64,000 nt of DNA from assembly GCA_902584365.1 (NCBI GenBank), contig CACHZG010000001.1, positions 101,261-165,260 of the forward strand. Direction: 5' to 3'. The notes beneath the pieces were generated by a model. The model was given only the letters and a program-made list of their open reading frames with translations, searched no databases and was not told the DNA's origin. The DNA is from an uncultured Pelagibacteraceae bacterium (GTDB taxonomy: Bacteria; Pseudomonadota; Alphaproteobacteria; Pelagibacterales; Pelagibacteraceae). Positions 62,920 through 64,000 of the stretch are shown piece by piece. Position numbers and translations under genes: made by a program. Position 1 is the stretch's first letter. Each line of letters starts with the position of its first letter.

Positions 62920-64000
62920 TTAATTACACTTAGTAATTTCATGCTTTGAAAAAACTCCTTCGATAATTTGTTTACTTTTAAAGCAATACTCTGGTAAAAA
63001 AATTTTAAAATTTTCAATATTTATATTATCTTTTGCATTACTATCAATGATATAAATAACCTCTATATTATTATTTTTTATTTTATTATTAATAAAATTT
63101 TCATAAATTTTAAAATATTTATTATCTTTTAATGGATAGCTATTATTATCATGTGTATACCATCTATTAAGATTATTGAGTTCTTCATCTAATAAAATTG
63201 AGAAAAATTGATAGTCTGTTATTACCATTTTAATCTTTTTGTCAGATTTTATAATGTCCAAACTTTGTTTAATAATTTGGATTTCTATGCTTGGGTTATC
63301 GGGATATATATGTGAAATCCATCTCAAACCTTTAAATTTAGAATCTATAGAATTAGCCTCTATAGCTTTACTTAACTTAACCGACTGTAAATCTATAAAC
63401 TTTCTTTCTAGGACATATTCAAAAAAATATTTAAAAGAGCTTATACTTACTATTAATACAACTATTAAATTCAGAAAAATATTTTTTTTTCCGTAATTTT
63501 TTATCCCGTAATGTGCAAATAAACCTATAATTGGGATTAATGAAAAAATAAAAGTCTGATTTGCAGTTATTAACTGACTAAAAATAAAAAGATAACTAGA
63601 AGAAATTATTAATAGAAAAATAATAATATCATTATTTTTATAATTATTCTGTCGTAAACAACTTATTAAACAATAGATAAGAATTATTAATATTAAATGA
63701 AAGAATTTAAAATGTCCTACCACACTTTTGAGGTTAAAATTTGAATTAAGTGCCACAAAGGCAGAGTCTTCACCTAATATTCTACTTATTCCAATAGACG
63801 AAGGAAACAGAATATATTGATTTATAAATTCCAGTAAAGGAATCTGAAATATGTAAAGAAATAAAAAAAATAAAAGAATAGAAGTAAATACCCCACCCAC
63901 TAGAAAAATGATATTTTTAAAATTTTTTTTCAGAATTAAGTTAAAAAAGATAATTAAACCTGAAAGAAAAATTATATATATGCTTGGAGTTTGCATAAAT
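62920..64000 (-). CDS. Polytopic membrane protein, C-terminal part (possible glycosyltransferase-like membrane protein); likely truncated at window end
   Basis: Multiple TM segments then a soluble C-terminal domain; frame stays open to the window edge. Confidence 0.5.
   Translation of the reverse strand, partial: FMQTPSIYIIFLSGLIIFFNLILKKNFKNIIFLVGGVFTSILLFFLFLYIFQIPLLEFINQYILFPSSIGISRILGEDSAFVALNSNFNLKSVVGHFKFFHLILIILIYCLISCLRQNNYKNNDIIIFLLIISSSYLFIFSQLITANQTFIFSLIPIIGLFAHYGIKNYGKKNIFLNLIVVLIVSISSFKYFFEYVLERKFIDLQSVKLSKAIEANSIDSKFKGLRWISHIYPDNPSIEIQIIKQSLDIIKSDKKIKMVITDYQFFSILLDEELNNLNRWYTHDNNSYPLKDNKYFKIYENFINNKIKNNNIEVIYIIDSNAKDNINIENFKIFLPEYCFKSKQIIEGVFSKHEITKCN

Overview
AT-rich, gene-dense alphaproteobacterial window. 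Gene content and the SAM-II riboswitch point to SAR11 / Pelagibacterales (inference). Most of it is core housekeeping: thiolase end, acetoacetyl-CoA synthetase, aceE (lipoyl-fused)/aceF, a TRAP-TAXI transporter, Suv3-like helicase/TerB/ferredoxin/CarD, tRNA-Leu(CAA), dsbB/coq7, argH/lptM-like/lysA, tyrA-like/hisC, SAM-II riboswitch/metX/metW, rplU/rpmA/obgE/proB/proA/nadD/rsfS/ctpA/rppH, atpHAGDC, priA and the lpd/sucBADC block. The accessory part is about 9.1-13.4 kb. It carries a PrsW-like membrane protease overlapping a PDZ-like/pentameric ligand-gated ion channel (pLGIC) homolog, a secreted SPYNF-repeat protein, a phage-regulator-like protein and small membrane proteins. This segment is bracketed by the intact 3' end of a PaaI-type thioesterase gene and, about 4.2 kb later, a diverged in-frame fragment of the same 3' end (EIVASASGTWKIL versus DIVASASGTWKIL). 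That looks like an island-insertion scar. Several genes missing from the ORF track were read directly: a 21-aa poly-Lys/Arg peptide, a 19-aa hydrophobic peptide with a strong Shine-Dalgarno, a 49-aa CxxC protein and a 36-aa lipoprotein. All family calls are by eye from motifs; no searches were run.
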